From CAYMOV01 sp964392085 (GTDB taxonomy: Bacteria > Oederibacteriota > Muellerivitia > Muellerivitales > Muellerivitaceae): a DNA stretch of 20,636 bases. Below are positions 1 through 7,845 of this stretch, in pieces; positions within the stretch are counted from its first letter, which is position 1; each line of letters starts with the position of its first letter. The translations under genes and the position numbers were made by a program. The DNA lies in contig CAYMOV010000039.1 in the NCBI GenBank assembly GCA_964392085.1, positions 1-20,636 on the forward strand, read 5' to 3'. Under the pieces are notes generated by a model that was not told the DNA's origin, ran no database searches, and saw only the letters and a list, made by a program, of their open reading frames with translations.

Positions 1-1781
1 TGGAACTGGTGGCTGACGGTCTCGACGGCCTCCAGGATCTGGGACTCGCTCTCCACATTGGTGGATTCCACATGGGTGATGGCGTCCAGGACTTCCTGGC
101 CCTCGGCGGGCAGGTCGTCGAACACGTAGCCGTCCAGGGCGGAAACGGGGAGGGGTTGGGAGGGATCGTAAACCGGGGTGGGGATGACCTCCTCCAAAAC
201 AGGTTCGGGGATGTGGACCTCGGGTTCAAGTTCCGCCATGACGGGGGCGGGCTTGTCCGGCGCGGCGGTTGCGGAGACGGATGGGGGCGCGGAGACTACT
301 TGAATCGGTTTTTCCTGTGGGGGCATCACAGGGGCGGATGCGGGAGGCTCAGCGGGTTTGGGAGGCTGAACCAGGAAGGGGGCCGGCGCCACGGGGGCAG
401 GGCCCAAACGGTCGAGATGGGGTCCTTCCGCGACGTGTTTGGCCGGGGACGTCGGAGCGGCAGGCGATTCGGTCGGCTTGGCCTGGGTCACTTCCGGGGC
501 TTTGGAGGCAGGTTCAGCTATGGCTTGCGCGGTGGCGGGCGGCTTGGGGGCCTCGGCGGTGGGCTTTGGGGCATCGCCCGCGGCCTTGGCGGCCTTCGCG
601 GCTTTGGCCTTGGCCAGGACTTCCCGCAGGTGCTCCTGCGGGTCCTTGAATTTCAATCCGCCGGGTTGCTCGGCGGCGGGGGCCCCGGGGGCCGGGGCGG
701 CGGGTACTTCCTTCTTGGCGCCGTCGGTCCCGGCGGCGCTGTCCTGCTTCTTCAGGTTCAGTTGGTCTTCCAGCTCCTCGGGGGAGAGGTTCTTGATCTT
801 CGCCAGGCGGGACTTGGCCTCGTCCACCATGGCCCCGGTCTCGTGGATGCGCACGAATTTCTCGTACTCGGCGCTGGCCTTCTCGGTGATGCCCTTGTTT
901 TCGTAGACTTGGCCCAGGATGAAGTGGGCGTTGGCGTAGCTGGGCTCCAGTTTGATGGCCACCCGGTACTCGTTGATGGCCTGCTTATAGAGCTTCATCT
1001 TGTCGTAGATGAGGCCCATGGTGTTGTGGGCCTTGGCCGACTGGGGGTTCAGCACCAACACCTGGTTGAAGGCCTCCAGGGCCTGCTTCAGGTCGCCCTT
1101 GCGCTCGAAGGTGAAGCCGAGGGCCATGTAGGCCGTCTCGAACCGGGGATCGTGTCGGACGGCCTCCTGGAAGGCCTTGATGGCCTTGTCGAGGAGTTCC
1201 TGCTTCGAGTAGAGCATCCCGGTGTCGTAGGCCACCTTGGACTTGTTCTTGCCGCTCTTCGCCGCCTCCTCCAGCCGCTTGAGGGCCACCTCGAGGTTGC
1301 CGGCGCTGTCGCGGTCGATGCCGAGGCGGTGGTAGGAGTCCGAGTAGGACGGGTCCAACTGCATGGCCTTCTGGAAGTACTCCATGGCCTTGGCGTAGAT
1401 GCCCTGCTCGTAAAAGACGTTGCCCAGGTTGTTGTAATAGGTGGCCACGTTGGCGTTGCGGCCGATGGCGTCCTGGAAGGTCTTGATGGCGTCGGGGTAC
1501 CGCTCGCTCTTGGCGTAGGTCAACCCCAGGTTGTTCCAGCCCTCGGGGCTGTTGGAGTCGATTGAGAGGACCTTCTTGAAGTTCTCCAGGGCCTGTTCGT
1601 ACTGGCCGCCGTCGGAGTGGATGAACCCCATGGCGGTGTAGGCTTCCTTGAAGTTCGGGTCGACTTCCAGGGCCTTCTGGAGTTCCTTGAGGGCTTTGGG
1701 CGCGTCCCCTTGGTCCGCCCACTTCTGGGCCGACTCGAGGAGATCCTTCTTCTTGTCGTCTTTACTGCCGAAAAGGCCCAT
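1..1781 (-). CDS. TPR-repeat protein with Pro/Ala-rich tail (C-terminus beyond window)
   Basis: The minus-strand frame is open from an ATG at 1781 to the window edge, giving 593 codons without a stop. The protein starts MGLFGSKDDKKK and then carries about eight to nine tetratricopeptide repeats (residues ~11-312), with the usual G-x-x-[YF]-x-x-x-G and A-x-x-x-[YF]-x-x-[AV]-[LI]-x-[LI]-[DN]-P pattern. After a charged segment (~313-345) it becomes a low-complexity Pro/Ala/Lys linker (~346-500) and then an acidic tail rich in Glu and Val. No signal peptide or membrane segment is visible, so a cytoplasmic scaffold is likely; TPRs mediate protein-protein contact. The partner is unknown. A promoter-like pair lies upstream (1824-1853). 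The call of a TPR protein is firm; the function is not known. Confidence 0.9.
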   Translation of the reverse strand, partial: MGLFGSKDDKKKDLLESAQKWADQGDAPKALKELQKALEVDPNFKEAYTAMGFIHSDGGQYEQALENFKKVLSIDSNSPEGWNNLGLTYAKSERYPDAIKTFQDAIGRNANVATYYNNLGNVFYEQGIYAKAMEYFQKAMQLDPSYSDSYHRLGIDRDSAGNLEVALKRLEEAAKSGKNKSKVAYDTGMLYSKQELLDKAIKAFQEAVRHDPRFETAYMALGFTFERKGDLKQALEAFNQVLVLNPQSAKAHNTMGLIYDKMKLYKQAINEYRVAIKLEPSYANAHFILGQVYENKGITEKASAEYEKFVRIHETGAMVDEAKSRLAKIKNLSPEELEDQLNLKKQDSAAGTDGAKKEVPAAPAPGAPAAEQPGGLKFKDPQEHLREVLAKAKAAKAAKAAGDAPKPTAEAPKPPATAQAIAEPASKAPEVTQAKPTESPAAPTSPAKHVAEGPHLDRLGPAPVAPAPFLVQPPKPAEPPASAPVMPPQEKPIQVVSAPPSVSATAAPDKPAPVMAELEPEVHIPEPVLEEVIPTPVYDPSQPLPVSALDGYVFDDLPAEGQEVLDAITHVESTNVESESQILEAVETVSHQF

Positions 1782-1823
1782 GGAGGGGACAACCTCAGGG
1801 AAATCGAGAAACCTAGGGGGGTA

Positions 1824-1853
1824 ATTCTAGCCCCCGGGCATGAGTTCCTTCAA
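1824..1853 (-). promoter_or_regulatory. Putative sigma70-type promoter of the TPR gene
   Basis: On the minus strand TTGAAG (1853-1848) and TAGAAT (1829-1824) are separated by 18 bases, close to the TTGACA/TATAAT consensus. Transcription would start near 1817, about 36 bases before the ATG at 1781. This is one of few -10-like boxes in the window with a recognisable -35. It is pattern recognition only. Confidence 0.4.
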
Positions 1854-2056
1854 CCCTACTGAACGGAGAAAGGGCGGCTTCTTGGGCGGAAAACGGCGGT
1901 CCCCGGTGGTGGGTTGTTGCGCTTCCTGGGGCCCTAGCCCTGGAGGAGTCCGTCCAAGGAATTGACATGCCTTTCACCACCCTTTCCTATTACCGGACCG
2001 CTGGAACCCTAGAATACGTTCCGATGTCGATAGCCCCCATCCACCGGAGAAGACCT

Positions 2057-3007
2057 ATGCAAACCCGCAAACTCGGCGACTCAGACCTGAAAATCACCCC
2101 CTTAGGTATCGGCACCTGGGCCATCGGAGGGCCCGACGGCAACTACAACTGGGGGCCCCAGGACGATGAAGACTCCATCCGGGCGCTCCACCGGGCGGTC
2201 GAGAAGGGCGTCAATTGGATCGACACGGCCCCCGCCTACGGACGGGGACATTCCGAGGAGGTGGTCGGAAAGGCCCTCAAAGGGATGCCGACCCGGCCCT
2301 ACCTCTTCTCCAAAAGCTCCCTCATCTGGGGCGCGGACCGCGTCATCACCAATTGCCTCAAGGCGGACTCGGTGCGGGCTGAGTGCGAGGACAGCCTCAG
2401 GCGCCTGGGGGTGGAGGCGCTGGACCTATGGCAGATCCATTGGCCCAACCCGGACCCCGACATTGAGGAAGGGTGGGCCGAGATGGCGAAGCTGAAAAAG
2501 GCGGGCAAGGTCCGCTGGATCGGGGTTTCCAACTTCACGCCCGCCCAGATGAAGCGGGCCCAGGCGATCGCCCCCGTGACGTCGCTCCAGCCGCCCTATT
2601 CGGCCCTCCGCCGGGACATCGAGGCGGAGATCCTACCCTTCTGCGGGGACAACGGCATCGGGGTGCTGGTCTATTCGCCCATGCAGGCGGGGCTCCTCAG
2701 CGGCAAGATGAGCCGGGAACGCCTCCAAGCCATGGCGCCGGGCGATTGGCGCAAGCGCGACGACAAGTTCAAGGAACCCCAACTCACGCGCAACCTGGCG
2801 CTCCAGGACTTGATGGGGAAGATCGGGGCGAAGCACGGGCATACGGCCGGCGTGGCGGCCCTGGCCTGGACGCTCCGGCGCCCGGAGGTTACGGCGGCCA
2901 TCGTGGGGGTGCGGAGCCCCGGCCAGGTGGATGAACTGGTGGCGGCGGGGGACTTCAGGCTCTCGGCGGCTGAGATCGCGGAGGTGGAAAGCTTCCTGGC
3001 CAAATAG
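2057..3007 (+). CDS. Aldo/keto reductase
   Basis: This 316-residue protein is a typical single-domain NAD(P)H-dependent aldo/keto reductase (TIM barrel). The catalytic tetrad is visible: Asp56 and Tyr61 in WIDTAPAYG, Lys86 in LFSKSS, and His128 in DLWQIHWPNPD. The N-terminal MQTRKLGDSDLKITPLGIGTW is the standard beta-strand lead-in of the family. The frame is open further upstream (ATG at 1967), but I chose ATG 2057 because GGAGA at 2046-2050 is well spaced and the family start fits. The substrate cannot be told from sequence; relatives reduce sugars, ketones or aldehydes. It is convergent with ffh and appears monocistronic. A -10-like TAGAAT lies at 2010-2015 without a clear -35. Confidence 0.93.
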   Translation: MQTRKLGDSDLKITPLGIGTWAIGGPDGNYNWGPQDDEDSIRALHRAVEKGVNWIDTAPAYGRGHSEEVVGKALKGMPTRPYLFSKSSLIWGADRVITNCLKADSVRAECEDSLRRLGVEALDLWQIHWPNPDPDIEEGWAEMAKLKKAGKVRWIGVSNFTPAQMKRAQAIAPVTSLQPPYSALRRDIEAEILPFCGDNGIGVLVYSPMQAGLLSGKMSRERLQAMAPGDWRKRDDKFKEPQLTRNLALQDLMGKIGAKHGHTAGVAALAWTLRRPEVTAAIVGVRSPGQVDELVAAGDFRLSAAEIAEVESFLAK

Positions 3008-3019
3008 AACATCAATCGA

Positions 3020-3135
3020 TTGAACCACGGGGTTCACGGGGAAGGCGGAGGGAAACAAGAATCGTCAAAGTCTAAGTATTCAACAAGACTAAGCCTGGTG
3101 TTCTCCGTAGCCCCCCATGCCCTCCGTGGTTCCAA
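3020..3135. repeat. Dispersed inverted-repeat element, family 1 (copy A)
   Basis: The element lies between the convergent aldo/keto reductase and ffh genes. It begins TTGAACCACGGGGTTCACGG and ends CCCTCCGTGGTTCCAA, which is the same motif inverted and imperfect. Similar ends occur at 4588-4706, 6903-7001 and 20427-20554. It contains no ORF. It may serve as a bidirectional 3' end, but no U-tract is seen. Confidence 0.6.
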
Positions 3136-3141
3136 ATTGCC

Positions 3142-4518
3142 TTAACGGGTGGGGAATCCGGGGGGGAGGGAACCCCCGCCCCCCTTGCCGAATCCGCCCG
3201 GCATCTGGGGAAGCCTCATCCCCAGGGGGCCCTTCTTCATCATCTTCTTCATCATGTCGTATTGCTTCAGCAGTTGGTTGATCTCGTTGGCCGTGGTGCC
3301 GCTTCCCTGGGCGATGCGCCGCTTGCGCGACCCGTCCAACAGGTGTGGGAACCGTCGTTCCTTCGGCGTCATGGACAGAAGGATGGCCTCCATGCGCTTG
3401 AGCTTCTTGTCGTCGGGGCCCTGGGCCGCCAACTGCTTCTTCATGGCCGGGTCGCCCGGCAATAGGTCCAAAATCTCCCCCATGGACCCCATCTTCATCA
3501 GCTGACGAAGCTGGTCCATCAGGTCGTCGAGATTGAACTCGCCGGGTTTCTTGAGTGCGCGTTCCTCGGCCTTCTCCTTCGCGAGGGTCTCGGCTTTCTC
3601 CACCAAGGTGAGGATGTCGCCCATCCCCAGTATGCGGGAGGCCATGCGGTCGGGGTGAAAGGCCTCGAGGCCGTCCACCTTCTCGCCGGTGCCCAGGAAC
3701 ATCACGGGGATCCCCGTGACCTGGGTGATCGACAGCAGGGCGCCGCCCCGGGCGTCGCCGTCGGTCTTGGTCAGGATGAGCCCGGTGAGGGGCAGGCGCT
3801 CATGGAAGGCCTTGGCGGCGTTGACCGCGTCCTGGCCCGTCATGGCGTCGGCCACCAGGAGGACGTTGCCCGCCTTGGTGCGCTTCTGGATCTCGGCCAC
3901 CTCGTCCATCATGGCCGCGTCGATATGGAGCCGGCCCGCGGTGTCGAGGATGAGGATGTGGCAGCCGTTCGCCAGGGCTTCCCTACAGGCGCGAACGCAG
4001 AGGTCGGGGGCGGATTCGCCGGGGCCGGCCTTGAACACGGGCACCCCGATCTGGGCGCCCAGGGTGGCCAGCTGGTCGACGGCGGCGGGCCGCACCAGGT
4101 CGGCGGCCACCAGGCCGGGCTTCCGGCCGTCCTTCTGGAGGTAAAGCGCAAGCTTGGCGGCGGTGGTGGTCTTACCGGTGCCCTGGAGCCCCGCCATGAG
4201 GATGACCGTGGGCGGGGCCGGGGCGAACTTGAACTTGCCCGCGTTGCGGTCCTTCGGGGTGAGGAGCGCCACGAGTTCCTCGTGGACCACTTTCACCATC
4301 AGTTGGCCGGGGGCCAGGGACAGCGACACCTCTTGGCCCAGGGCCTTGGCCCGGACCTTCCCCAAGAAGTCCTTCACCGCGTCCAAGTGGACGTCGGCCT
4401 CCAGGAGCGCGGTGCGCACCGACTCCAGCGCCTCCTGGATGTTCTCCTCGGTCAGTTTCCCCTGGCCCCGGATGTTCTTGAAGGCCTTCTGGATCTTCTC
4501 GGTCAGTTGGTCGAACAC
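3142..4518 (-). CDS. ffh: Signal recognition particle GTPase Ffh (SRP54)
   Basis: Ffh binds 4.5S/6S SRP RNA and signal sequences and delivers ribosomes to FtsY at the inner membrane. All three domains are present: N domain (~1-93), G domain with GLQGTGKT (110-117), DTAGR (192-196) and TKTD (250-253), and a methionine-rich M domain (~290-458) with the RNA-binding RRIAQGSGT segment followed by QYDMMKKMMKK. The length of 458 residues is normal. The frame opens at TTG 4524, but AAGGGA directly abuts that codon; GTG 4518 is six bases from AAGGGA and gives the family-typical MFDQLTEKIQ start, so I chose it. The tail is Gly/Pro-rich. No SRP RNA gene was seen nearby. Confidence 0.97.
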   Translation of the reverse strand: MFDQLTEKIQKAFKNIRGQGKLTEENIQEALESVRTALLEADVHLDAVKDFLGKVRAKALGQEVSLSLAPGQLMVKVVHEELVALLTPKDRNAGKFKFAPAPPTVILMAGLQGTGKTTTAAKLALYLQKDGRKPGLVAADLVRPAAVDQLATLGAQIGVPVFKAGPGESAPDLCVRACREALANGCHILILDTAGRLHIDAAMMDEVAEIQKRTKAGNVLLVADAMTGQDAVNAAKAFHERLPLTGLILTKTDGDARGGALLSITQVTGIPVMFLGTGEKVDGLEAFHPDRMASRILGMGDILTLVEKAETLAKEKAEERALKKPGEFNLDDLMDQLRQLMKMGSMGEILDLLPGDPAMKKQLAAQGPDDKKLKRMEAILLSMTPKERRFPHLLDGSRKRRIAQGSGTTANEINQLLKQYDMMKKMMKKGPLGMRLPQMPGGFGKGGGGSLPPGFPTR

Positions 4519-4549
4519 TTGCAATCCCTTTTGATGTCGGAAAAATGAA

Positions 4550-4575
4550 GGCCCGTAAGAATATCAGAACGGGCC
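4550..4575. promoter_or_regulatory. Inverted repeat upstream of ffh
   Basis: GGCCCGT (4550-4556) and ACGGGCC (4569-4575) are perfect 7-base inverted arms around a 12-base centre. The centre contains TATTCT on the minus strand, a possible -10 box for ffh about 40 bases before its start. It could be an operator, a leader hairpin or chance. Confidence 0.3.
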
Positions 4576-4587
4576 CGTCGAAAACCA

Positions 4588-4706
4588 TTGAACCACACCT
4601 GTCAGCCTTCGGCTGGGGGCGTAAACGAGTTCACCAAGGCCACAAACTGTAACGTTTCCGGGGGCTTAAAAAGAGAAGCTTTTCTCGGTGATCTTGGTGG
4701 TTCAAA
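4588..4706. repeat. Dispersed inverted-repeat element, family 1 (copy B)
   Basis: The ends are TTGAACCAC (4588) and GTGGTTCAA (ending 4706). The left end carries a perfect hairpin CAGCCTTCGGCTG (4603-4615), then GGGGCGTAAACGAGTTCACC. The same order of motifs, reverse-complemented, is found in copy C at 20427-20554. It lies between ffh and the DUF3857 gene, 40 bases past the latter's stop. No coding potential was seen. Confidence 0.7.
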
Positions 4707-4745
4707 CGGCGGCTTCCGGGGGCTGTTGGCGCGGTTCCGTAAGGC

Positions 4746-6788
4746 TTACTTCTTTCTTTTTTGGCGGGGTTTGGCGGCCGGGGGCGCCCCCACGGGTCCC
4801 GAGGCGATGAACGGCGTCCGGTCCTGCTTGAGGACGGCCTGGTAGAAGTCCTGCAACTGCTGGTATTCCTCGCCCGGCTCGATGCGCCGCTTCTTGAGGC
4901 CCGTATAGCGCTCGTCGAGGAGGGTCCCGAATTCCATCTTCGGGTTGGAAAGGAACTCGGCCACCGGGTTCGACAGGGAGGCGTCCGGGGGGAGGTCCGG
5001 CACCTTCCACCCCTTCGGCAGGCGGATGATCTGCCGCACCGTGGAATTGAAGTTCTGCGAGAGCACCACGGGGGTCCGGCGGGTCGGCTGGAGCGCCGAC
5101 ATGAACTCCTCGACATCCTCGAAGACGGGGGGATAGAACCTCAGGCGCCCCGGCCCCATGGGTTCGGCATAGCCCGGCACCTCGAAGACATAGGTCACCA
5201 GGAAAGGATGATCGAGGTCCCGGTAATCCCCGAACCGGTAGTCCGTCAGCTGGGCCTTGGGGAACCGCTTGGCGAGGCCTCGGGACACGATGTCGCGCCT
5301 CTGGGAATCGGTCGTGGCCCGGAAGAACTGGCGGAGCGCCACCTCGGAGGACCCGTGGGCGGTCAACTCGACGCTGCACTGGAGGTCGCCCTGGGAGCTG
5401 ATCTCCAGCCGCACGTTCCGCTCCTTCCGGTGGTCCTTGGCCAATAGGTCGGGCGTGTCGGTCCATTTGAGCGGTTGGGAAACCGCGAGGGCCTCGACCC
5501 CCAAGAGCGCCAGCGGCAGGTCACCGACCGGGGCCAAGGGCTCGGCGGGATCCACCCAGAGGGTGGCCCCCCCGAAGGTGAAGTTCAAAAGTAACTCGTC
5601 GAATTGGGTCAGGGCGGGGGATTGGGTGAGGAGACCGCCCCCGGGGTTGCGCCGGGCCAGGTACAGCTGGGGGGCGAGTCCCAGGTGCTTGAGCGCGGCG
5701 GCCAGGATCAACCCGGCCTCCCTCGGGGTGACCCAACCGCTGTCGTTGGCTTCCTTTAAATCGCGCCGGGTTTGGAGCGCCAGGGGAAGTCCGGGGTCGT
5801 CATAACGCCACTTCGCCCGCAGGGCTTGGAGCAGGCGCCGAGCCTTGGCGACCTTGGAGTCGGCCCCTTCGGTGGCCGCGGGGATCATCCCATCGAAGGC
5901 GGCGTCGAGGTCGCTGTTGTCCTCCAGCGCGGCGTCACAATCCTTCTTAAAGGGGTCCAGGGCGGACTGCCAATTATGGAAGGGAGTAAAGGCCGTAACG
6001 CCCGCAAGGTCCCCCAGGGGCGGGCCGTAAGGTTCCTGGGGCAGTCCAGGTTGGAGGCCCTCGAGGACCCATCGGTCCACCACGCGGTCCTTTGACCGTA
6101 GCTCAAACATTTTCGCGGCGGACGGGACCCGCTGCCGGACCCCCACGAGGTCCAGGTCCGGGGGCCTTGACAACACCAACTCGCGCCGGAGGGCGGATTG
6201 GGGATCCTGCCAACGGAATGCGAAGGACTTTTCGGCGGCCGGGGCGTCGGTCTCGGCGGCCTTCACGGGTTTGTTCTCGACCACGTAGTTGATTTCCATG
6301 GCCTCGCCCGCTTCCAAGGATGGCGGGACGATCCGGACGAGGCCCGCGAGGGCGGCGGGTTGGTCCTTCTGGGCCGGTTCGGCCTTCAGGTCCTGGGTGT
6401 TTTCGTTGGTGTACCGGCCCTCCGGGGACAGGCGCCAGGTGTGGAGCGTGGCGGACTTCAGGATCTGGAGGTCGAGGTTGAAGGCCAAGGGCAGGGGGAA
6501 GGCGCCGGTCGGCTTGGCGCGGCAGGCCCAGATCGTCTGGACCTCGACGCGGAACCCGCCGTCCTTTTGGTAATCCACCTGGGCCTTGTCCAGCACCGTG
6601 AGGAAGGGCGGCGCGTCGGGGAACTGGAAGCGGGCCGCGGCCTCGGCCAGGAGGGCGTCCCGGTCGGCGTCCGTGGGGGCGGGGGACTGGGTCTGGGTCT
6701 TCATCGTCGCGCAGCCCAGCACGATCGAGCCCAGGAGGGCGACCATCGCCAGGACGCGGGGAAAGGGCTTGCGGATGATAGGTTTCAA
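4746..6788 (-). CDS. DUF3857/transglutaminase-like lipoprotein, catalytic residues apparently lost
   Basis: This is a predicted lipoprotein of about 680 residues. A basic, hydrophobic signal ends in the lipobox SIVLGC (Cys26). The architecture resembles DUF3857 proteins: an N-terminal beta domain (~60-250), a transglutaminase-like middle (~310-420) and a C-terminal beta domain (~440-600), with a Lys/Arg-rich end. In active relatives the transglutaminase core has G-D-C, a His after F-N/D, and W-x-D-P. Here the Cys site reads WVTPREA (352-358) and the His site reads FDELLL (396-401); only LWVDP (Asp413) survives. An inactive fold is therefore inferred. The start is uncertain: TTG 6788 is eight bases from AAAGGA, whereas ATG 6797 directly abuts it and the frame opens at 6860. 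The role is unknown, probably envelope-associated. Confidence 0.75.
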   Translation of the reverse strand: MKPIIRKPFPRVLAMVALLGSIVLGCATMKTQTQSPAPTDADRDALLAEAAARFQFPDAPPFLTVLDKAQVDYQKDGGFRVEVQTIWACRAKPTGAFPLPLAFNLDLQILKSATLHTWRLSPEGRYTNENTQDLKAEPAQKDQPAALAGLVRIVPPSLEAGEAMEINYVVENKPVKAAETDAPAAEKSFAFRWQDPQSALRRELVLSRPPDLDLVGVRQRVPSAAKMFELRSKDRVVDRWVLEGLQPGLPQEPYGPPLGDLAGVTAFTPFHNWQSALDPFKKDCDAALEDNSDLDAAFDGMIPAATEGADSKVAKARRLLQALRAKWRYDDPGLPLALQTRRDLKEANDSGWVTPREAGLILAAALKHLGLAPQLYLARRNPGGGLLTQSPALTQFDELLLNFTFGGATLWVDPAEPLAPVGDLPLALLGVEALAVSQPLKWTDTPDLLAKDHRKERNVRLEISSQGDLQCSVELTAHGSSEVALRQFFRATTDSQRRDIVSRGLAKRFPKAQLTDYRFGDYRDLDHPFLVTYVFEVPGYAEPMGPGRLRFYPPVFEDVEEFMSALQPTRRTPVVLSQNFNSTVRQIIRLPKGWKVPDLPPDASLSNPVAEFLSNPKMEFGTLLDERYTGLKKRRIEPGEEYQQLQDFYQAVLKQDRTPFIASGPVGAPPAAKPRQKRKK

Positions 6789-6868
6789 GTTGCACATCCT
6801 TTGGAACATCTCAAGACCATTTTCGCCACGGAGGACACGTCCCGCGCCCATCCAAGACACTTATGACC

Positions 6869-6883
6869 GCGGGACAGTCCCGC
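6869..6883. other. Short perfect palindrome in an intergenic region
   Basis: GCGGGAC-A-GTCCCGC lies between rpe and the DUF3857 gene, within a 297-base stretch (6789-7085) that otherwise holds only repeat family 1 fragments. No T-tract follows on either strand, so it is not a standard intrinsic terminator. Confidence 0.35.
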
Positions 6884-6902
6884 TTCCATAACATGGAAGA
6901 CG

Positions 6903-7001
6903 GACGGGACGGAGGTCACGGGGTTTTTAGCTTTGATGACTCAAAAGGGTTGAATGCCGGGGTGCTTTACTCCGTGCCCCCCGTGGACCCCGTGGTTCAA
7001 A
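6903..7001. repeat. Dispersed inverted-repeat element, family 1 (copy D, left arm degenerate)
   Basis: The right end CCGTGGACCCCGTGGTTCAA is clear and, inverted, matches the left end of copy A (TTGAACCACGGGGTYCACGG). The left arm (ACGGAGGTCACGGGG) is only weakly similar, so the left boundary is approximate. Confidence 0.45.
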
Positions 7002-7047
7002 GGGCGGGTTTTGCCGTTTTGGAAGTTGTTCGAGCCGAATCGGTTCG

Positions 7048-7080
7048 GTTCTCTGTGTCCCTGTGTCTCTGTGGTGGATG
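7048..7080. repeat. Stop-proximal repeat fragment downstream of rpe
   Basis: TGTGTCTCTGTGGTGGATG (7062-7080) is repeated exactly at 7818-7836, behind the next gene. Read in the sense of rpe, it begins CATCCACCACAGAGACACA five bases after the stop codon. It is probably one half of a family-1-like palindrome. Confidence 0.5.
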
Positions 7081-7085
7081 AGCTG

Positions 7086-7736
7086 TTACGCGGTTTTCAT
7101 GGCGTGGATGGCGGCCTTCATGTCCGGCGCCTGGAAGATGGCCGACGCCGCGATGATCAGCGTGGCGCCCGCCTTCACCAACGGCCCGGCGTTGGCCGGG
7201 GAGACGCCCCCGTCCACCCCGATCTCCGGATGGAGGCCCTCGGACCGGCACCAGGCCGAGAAACGGGCGACCTTAGGCACGACCTCCGGGATAAACTTTT
7301 GCCCCGCGAAACCCGGGAACACCGACATGAACAGGACGTAATCCAGGTCCTTCGCGAAGGGCTTCACCGAATCCTCAGGGGTGTCGGGGTTCAGCACCAT
7401 CCCCGGCTTGGCGCCGAGGGACCGGATGAGTTGGATTACGGCCCGCGGGTCCTGGACGGCCTCGGCGTGGAAGAGGATGTAGTCGCTCCCGGCGCGGGAG
7501 AAGTCGGGCGCGTATTTTTCGGGGTCCGAAATCATGAGGTGGGAGTCCACCACCGCCTGGGGCAGGCGCTTCTTCAGGCATTTCACCAGGGGAGCGCCGA
7601 ACGTCAGGTTCGGCACGAAGTGGCCGTCCATGACGTCCATATGGATCATGTCGGCGCCCGCGTCGAGAGCGCGCTTCGACTCGGCGGCCAGGTCGGCCAG
7701 GTCGGCGGAGAGGATGGAAGCGGAAACCTTCACCAA
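7086..7736 (-). CDS. rpe: Ribulose-phosphate 3-epimerase
   Basis: The enzyme interconverts ribulose 5-phosphate and xylulose 5-phosphate in the pentose phosphate and Calvin pathways. The protein is a 216-residue TIM barrel of normal length. The metal and catalytic residues are in place: His32 and Asp34 in HMDVMDGHFVPN, His66 in DSHLMI and Asp175 in GVDGGV, matching the positions known for this family. MSVFPGFAGQKF is the conserved phosphate/flexible loop. The frame opens at TTG 7760, but AAAAGGGG lies inside it; TTG 7736 (seven bases away) or GTG 7733 (ten bases) are the plausible starts, giving MVKVSASILSAD or MKVSASILSAD. It follows the PASTA gene by about 110 bases on the same strand. Confidence 0.96.
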   Translation of the reverse strand: MVKVSASILSADLADLAAESKRALDAGADMIHMDVMDGHFVPNLTFGAPLVKCLKKRLPQAVVDSHLMISDPEKYAPDFSRAGSDYILFHAEAVQDPRAVIQLIRSLGAKPGMVLNPDTPEDSVKPFAKDLDYVLFMSVFPGFAGQKFIPEVVPKVARFSAWCRSEGLHPEIGVDGGVSPANAGPLVKAGATLIIAASAIFQAPDMKAAIHAMKTA

Positions 7737-7805
7737 GTTGAAACCCCTTTTGAACGGCAATGATGAATGAGGAATTCGTAATTCTGTATTGATTTTAAAA
7801 AACAG

Positions 7806-7836
7806 TCCCTTTGTCTTTGTGTCTCTGTGGTGGATG
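7806..7836. repeat. Stop-proximal repeat fragment downstream of the PASTA gene
   Basis: The 19-base sequence at 7818-7836 is identical to 7062-7080. In the sense of the PASTA gene it starts about ten bases after the stop and is followed by a run of six T (TGTTTTTTAAAA), but no stable stem was found immediately before the T-run. Confidence 0.5.
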
Positions 7837-7845
7837 TGGGCGTTT

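Noticed and set aside
9..1565. A 518-codon plus-strand open frame
   Set aside because: It is antisense to the TPR gene. Its product is Gly/Val/Leu-rich without domain motifs, whereas the minus frame shows clear TPR repeats; high GC content keeps the opposite frame open.
1961..1966. TTGACA as -35 box for the aldo/keto reductase
   Set aside because: The only good -10-like box, TAGAAT at 2010-2015, is 43 bases away, so they cannot form one promoter.
3655..4548. A 297-codon plus-strand open frame
   Set aside because: It is antisense to ffh and has no recognisable domain.
4525..4745. SRP RNA (ffs) gene next to ffh
   Set aside because: The conserved SRP RNA tetraloop and asymmetric-loop sequences were not found; the region is explained by repeat copy B.
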